The notes below the pieces were generated by a model, which saw only the letters and a program-made list of their open reading frames with translations, did no database searches and was not told where the DNA came from. The position numbers and the translations under genes were made by a program. From JBMORL01 sp049322335 (GTDB taxonomy: Bacteria; Bacteroidota; Bacteroidia; Flavobacteriales_D; UBA2798), in the NCBI GenBank assembly GCA_049322335.1, contig JBMORL010000005.1:1-35819 (forward strand): a stretch of DNA of 35,819 bases, given 5' to 3'. Positions 34,015 through 35,819 of this stretch are shown here, one piece after another; position 1 is the first letter of the stretch, and every line of letters starts with the position of its first letter.

Positions 34015-34100
34015 AAAAATGAAAATAATATTTTGAGGGATTGGAATGAAAATTAATATTGGTAGCAGTATTCAAAAAAATTTATACGCTTAACCCTAAA

Positions 34101-34394
34101 ATGATGAATAAAACATCAGATCAAAAAGTATTTGAAATAGACGGAAATACGTTTAATAATCTAAAAGAGTTTTTTGATGTTATTGGAACACAATTAACAG
34201 AAAATAACCGATGGGGGAAAAACTGGAACGCGCTGAATGATATTCTCCGGGGAGGATTTGTGAAAACCGAATACGAAGAACCTTTCAGACTAATATGGAA
34301 AAATTCAGGTGTTTCCCGAAAAACACTCACTGATTTTGAAGATATTGTTTCTCTCATAAAAAGCCATGAACATATTGATCTTGAATTAAAATAA
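34101..34394 (+). CDS. Barstar-family ribonuclease inhibitor
   Basis: The 97-residue protein resembles barstar, the small inhibitor that blocks barnase-type ribonucleases. The visible pattern is VFEIDGNTFNNLKEFFDVIG, then WGKNWNALNDILRGGF with the conserved W-G-x-N ... A-x-x-D block that supplies the inhibitory acidic helix, and FRLIWKNS. The start is the ATG at 34101 (a second at 34104); the frame is open to a TTG at 34059, which is unlikely. No barnase-like gene lies next to it, so it is either an orphan immunity protein or a regulator of a distant nuclease. Confidence 0.85.
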   Translation: MMNKTSDQKVFEIDGNTFNNLKEFFDVIGTQLTENNRWGKNWNALNDILRGGFVKTEYEEPFRLIWKNSGVSRKTLTDFEDIVSLIKSHEHIDLELK

Positions 34395-34399
34395 CAAAA

Positions 34400-34450
34400 G
34401 CCGCGAATTAACACGAATGGCCATTAGCGAAAATTAGCGAAATTAGCGGC
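34400..34450. repeat. Short imperfect inverted repeat with ATTAGCG direct repeats
   Basis: GCCGCGAAT (34400-34408) and ATTAGCGGC (34442-34450) are inverted with one mismatch. Between and including the right arm, ATTAGCG occurs three times (34423, 34433, 34442), spaced 9-10 bases apart. The motif fills most of the gap between the barstar gene and the next small gene and has the look of a dispersed intergenic repeat. Confidence 0.65.
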
Positions 34451-34467
34451 TAAAATGTGGAAATTAT

Positions 34468-34692
34468 ATGACTGAACAGAAAATAAATAAAACATGGCGA
34501 CAATTAGTAATTCCATTTATAATTGGAATTGCCCTGATAATTTCGGGAATACTATGGCATACTTATGGAAGTAAAAAACCAAATCCTCAAACACTCAGTT
34601 TGTTCGTTTGCGTGGCAGGTGTGATATTGTGTTTGGCTACAGGGGTAAAAATGATAAAATTCAAAAAATATCTTTCTGATTTGTATAAATAA
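34468..34692 (+). CDS. Small membrane protein, two transmembrane segments
   Basis: A 74-residue protein of unknown function. It has a short polar N-terminus, a hydrophobic segment (about 13-31, LVIPFIIGIALIISGILW), a polar turn (YGSKKPNPQ), a second segment (about 42-61, LSLFVCVAGVILCLATGV) and a basic C-terminus (KMIKFKKYLSDLYK). Both ends are probably cytoplasmic by the positive-inside rule. I recognise no family. It is followed after 10 bases by another small membrane protein, suggesting a pair. Confidence 0.65.
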   Translation: MTEQKINKTWRQLVIPFIIGIALIISGILWHTYGSKKPNPQTLSLFVCVAGVILCLATGVKMIKFKKYLSDLYK

Positions 34693-34702
34693 ATTTAACT
34701 AT

Positions 34703-34891
34703 ATGAAACCCGAAAAACTAATCACCGTCATTGTAGCAGCTGTATTAATTACGGGAACTGCTATGAATATTTTGCATGTTCCTTATTCTATCCCGGTTAT
34801 TTTGTCGGGGTTTGCGGCCATTTCCCTTTTTCAAACATGGCAGGTGTCGCAGTTAAAAAAGAGGATAAAAGAATTGGAAAGCAAGGTGTAG
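34703..34891 (+). CDS. Small membrane protein with C-terminal coiled coil
   Basis: A 62-residue protein of unknown function. Two hydrophobic stretches (about 6-24, LITVIVAAVLITGTAMNIL, and about 29-46, IPVILSGFAAISLFQTW) are followed by a charged, coiled-coil-like tail (VSQLKKRIKELESKV). It lies 10 bases after the other small membrane protein gene. Its stop codon abuts the inverted repeat that begins at 34891. No family was recognised; being short, it could be a chance frame, but composition and spacing favour a real gene. Confidence 0.6.
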   Translation: MKPEKLITVIVAAVLITGTAMNILHVPYSIPVILSGFAAISLFQTWQVSQLKKRIKELESKV

Positions 34892-35107
34892 CCACAGATT
34901 TCACAGATTGCCACAGAATAAATGTCCCCGCAGCAAGCTGCGGGGTATTCGTAAGAGGAATATTTATTTTTTTGTCGCAGTAAACTGCGGGGAATTAAAC
35001 CCTGTCCAAGGCTCGTCCGCCATTTGGCGGATTAAATGCGTGCCACAGATTTGTCTGTACTTTACAATCTGTGAAATCCATCTGTGAAAATCTGTGTAAT
35101 CTGTGGC
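34891..35107. repeat. Inverted-repeat-bounded intergenic element B (MITE-like)
   Basis: A 217-base non-coding element bounded by 19-base inverted repeats with 18 of 19 matches (34891-34909 and 35089-35107), built from the phrase CACAGATT. Inside are a 9-bp hairpin with a 2-base loop (CCCCGCAGC/GCTGCGGGG, 34926-34945), a shorter related copy (CGCAG/CTGCG then GGGG, 34976-34991) and TCCGCC/GGCGGA (35016-35031). Further CTGTGAAA phrases lie on the right side. No transposase or target-site duplication was identified. It looks like a composite of dispersed palindromic repeats. Confidence 0.7.
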
Positions 35108-35115
35108 CCAATTTA

Positions 35116-35123
35116 TATATTTG
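35116..35123 (+). promoter_or_regulatory. Promoter -7 box of the STAS-like gene
   Basis: TATATTTG matches TAnnTTTG exactly, and TCTG (35091-35094), inside the right terminal repeat of element B, lies 21 bases upstream as a one-mismatch -33 box. The ATG at 35128 is only 4 bases after the -7 box, so any transcript from it would have almost no leader. Confidence 0.45.
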
Positions 35124-35127
35124 AAAG

Positions 35128-35541
35128 ATGAAACAACTCCGCGCCACCAAAGCTCTTGTATCGGTAAACGATGAATACATTGTCCGCATTTTAATTGACG
35201 ACCAGGCCGCATTGGATAAAACCGACATTCTTGAGATCAACCGGGTGAAAAACCAGCTGGTGGGTGATAACCGTTATGTGGTTATATTTATTCCCGGGAA
35301 GGGCGCTTCAATAAATCATGATGGCCGGGTAGCTTCTTCTTCTAAAGAGGTGTATAAAAATGCCATAGCCAAAGCCATTATAGCTCCCAATATGACCAGT
35401 CGCCTTATTGCCACTTTTTTTATTAATATGAACCGTCCACCGGCTCCTACCAAATTTTTTGATGATGAAGTTTCGGCCATTCAATGGCTAAAGTCGCAGA
35501 TGAAGAAGGAGAAAGAGATGAGTAAGGGAAAAAATCAGTAA
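35128..35541 (+). CDS. SpoIIAA/STAS-like small protein (DUF7793-type)
   Basis: The 137-residue soluble protein resembles the SpoIIAA-like (STAS/SEC14-type fold) proteins common in Bacteroidota. Visible features are an N-terminal beta-strand region (TKALVSVNDEYIVRILIDD), a central strand (YVVIFIPGKG), the helix KNAIAKAIIAPNMTSRLIATF and the family-like end phrase PTKFFDDEVSAIQWLKSQ. A basic tail follows (KKEKEMSKGKNQ). Biochemical role is unknown; partner-switching with a SpoIIE-type phosphatase is a guess from fold only. It stands alone between two repeat elements. Confidence 0.7.
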   Translation: MKQLRATKALVSVNDEYIVRILIDDQAALDKTDILEINRVKNQLVGDNRYVVIFIPGKGASINHDGRVASSSKEVYKNAIAKAIIAPNMTSRLIATFFINMNRPPAPTKFFDDEVSAIQWLKSQMKKEKEMSKGKNQ

Positions 35542-35552
35542 TCCGTTGCGGG

Positions 35553-35671
35553 TCTCGATACGACATGTTAAATGCACATGTCTACTCGACCTGACAATGT
35601 TCTTAATTAGTATTACAGCATCATTATTGTCAGTTCGAGTAGGATTGTGCACCCAACAATCCGTATCGAGA
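35553..35671. repeat. Four-way-junction inverted-repeat element C
   Basis: A 119-base element folds on paper into a cruciform-like cloverleaf with every branch abutting the next. Outer stem: TCTCGATACG (35553-35562) with CGTATCGAGA (35662-35671), 10 bp perfect. Left hairpin: ACATGT/ACATGT (35563-35581, 7-base loop). Inner stem: CTACTCGA/TCGAGTAG (35582-35589 with 35635-35642), one mismatch, then CTGACAAT/ATTGTCAG (35591-35598 with 35626-35633). Right hairpin: GATTGT/ACAATC (35643-35661, 7-base loop). The apex loop is 27 bases. There is no coding frame and no T-run. Confidence 0.85.
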
Positions 35672-35772
35672 AGCATGTACGATTTCTGAATACAAACCAA
35701 AGTACCCTTCATCTTCCCGTTTTTCCCTCAAAATCTTTTACTCACTTTCCCATTAACCCGTACATTCACCGC

Positions 35773-35819
35773 GTGAAAAAGGTATTGCCTTTACTGATCT
35801 TACTGACGCTTCTTCAATT
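35773..35819 (+). CDS. Start of an exported protein, cut by the window edge
   Basis: From a GTG at 35773 the frame reads MKKVLPLLILLTLLQ and continues past the window end. This is the positively charged, leucine-rich beginning of a signal peptide. Only 15 complete codons are visible, so no family can be given. The start codon is GTG; no alternative ATG is in view. Confidence 0.5.
   Translation, partial: MKKVLPLLILLTLLQ

Noticed and set aside
197..35541. Partner-switch pairing of the SpoIIE phosphatase (197) with the STAS-like protein (35128)
   Set aside because: They are about 33 kb apart, no kinase of the RsbW type is seen, and the STAS-like fold is assigned only by resemblance.
35553..35671. 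Element C as an integron attC site or tRNA-like gene
   Set aside because: No GTTRRRY core pair or integrase is seen, and there is no anticodon-arm or T-arm consensus.

Overview
The window is chromosomal DNA of a member of the Bacteroidota. Support comes from type IX secretion features (two gliding-motility-type C-terminal sorting domains and a PorP/SprF-family protein), a SpoIIE phosphatase with the typical Bacteroidota linker, a TonB protein with the Bacteroidota-specific cysteine-rich N-terminus, promoter-like TAnnTTTG boxes, and AT-rich intergenic DNA with few Shine-Dalgarno sites. No rRNA, tRNA, CRISPR array, phage gene or transposase was seen.

Layout. (1) 197-4448, plus strand: a membrane-bound sensor phosphatase, a polysaccharide deacetylase and a GNAT acetyltransferase, closely spaced. 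(2) 4457-16572, minus strand: ten genes with gaps of at most 25 bases and mostly 4-16 base overlaps. In transcription order they are tex, a methyltransferase, a nucleotidyltransferase-fold protein, a B12-type radical SAM enzyme, a methyltransferase, a second B12-type radical SAM enzyme, a multi-pass membrane glycosyltransferase, a GT4 glycosyltransferase, a third radical SAM enzyme and a third methyltransferase. The set looks like an uncharacterised pathway that modifies a lipid or glycan; its product cannot be read from the sequence. (3) 16825-19047: a 7TM-PAS histidine kinase followed at once by a single-domain response regulator. (4) 19086-26137: type IX secretion cargo, namely a very small protein consisting almost only of a sorting domain, a 1742-residue beta-propeller/Ig-repeat surface protein, and its PorP/SprF partner. 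(5) 26180-27013: a TonB-domain protein.

(6) 27240-33978: a thiamin operon, thiS-thiC-tenI/thiE-like-thiD-thiE-thiG-thiH-thiF, behind a TPP riboswitch. An 8-bp helix downstream of the aptamer can mask the thiS start codon. The operon covers the HMP branch (ThiC, ThiD), the thiazole branch (ThiS, ThiF, ThiG, ThiH) and their coupling (ThiE). (7) 33973-35819: small accessory genes (an orphan barstar-like inhibitor, two small membrane proteins, a SpoIIAA/STAS-like protein and the start of an exported protein) mixed with repeats.

The least explained features are the radical SAM/methyltransferase/glycosyltransferase operon and three multi-hairpin intergenic elements (27024-27193, 34891-35107, 35553-35671). 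The last of these folds on paper into a four-way junction with no unpaired base at the junction.
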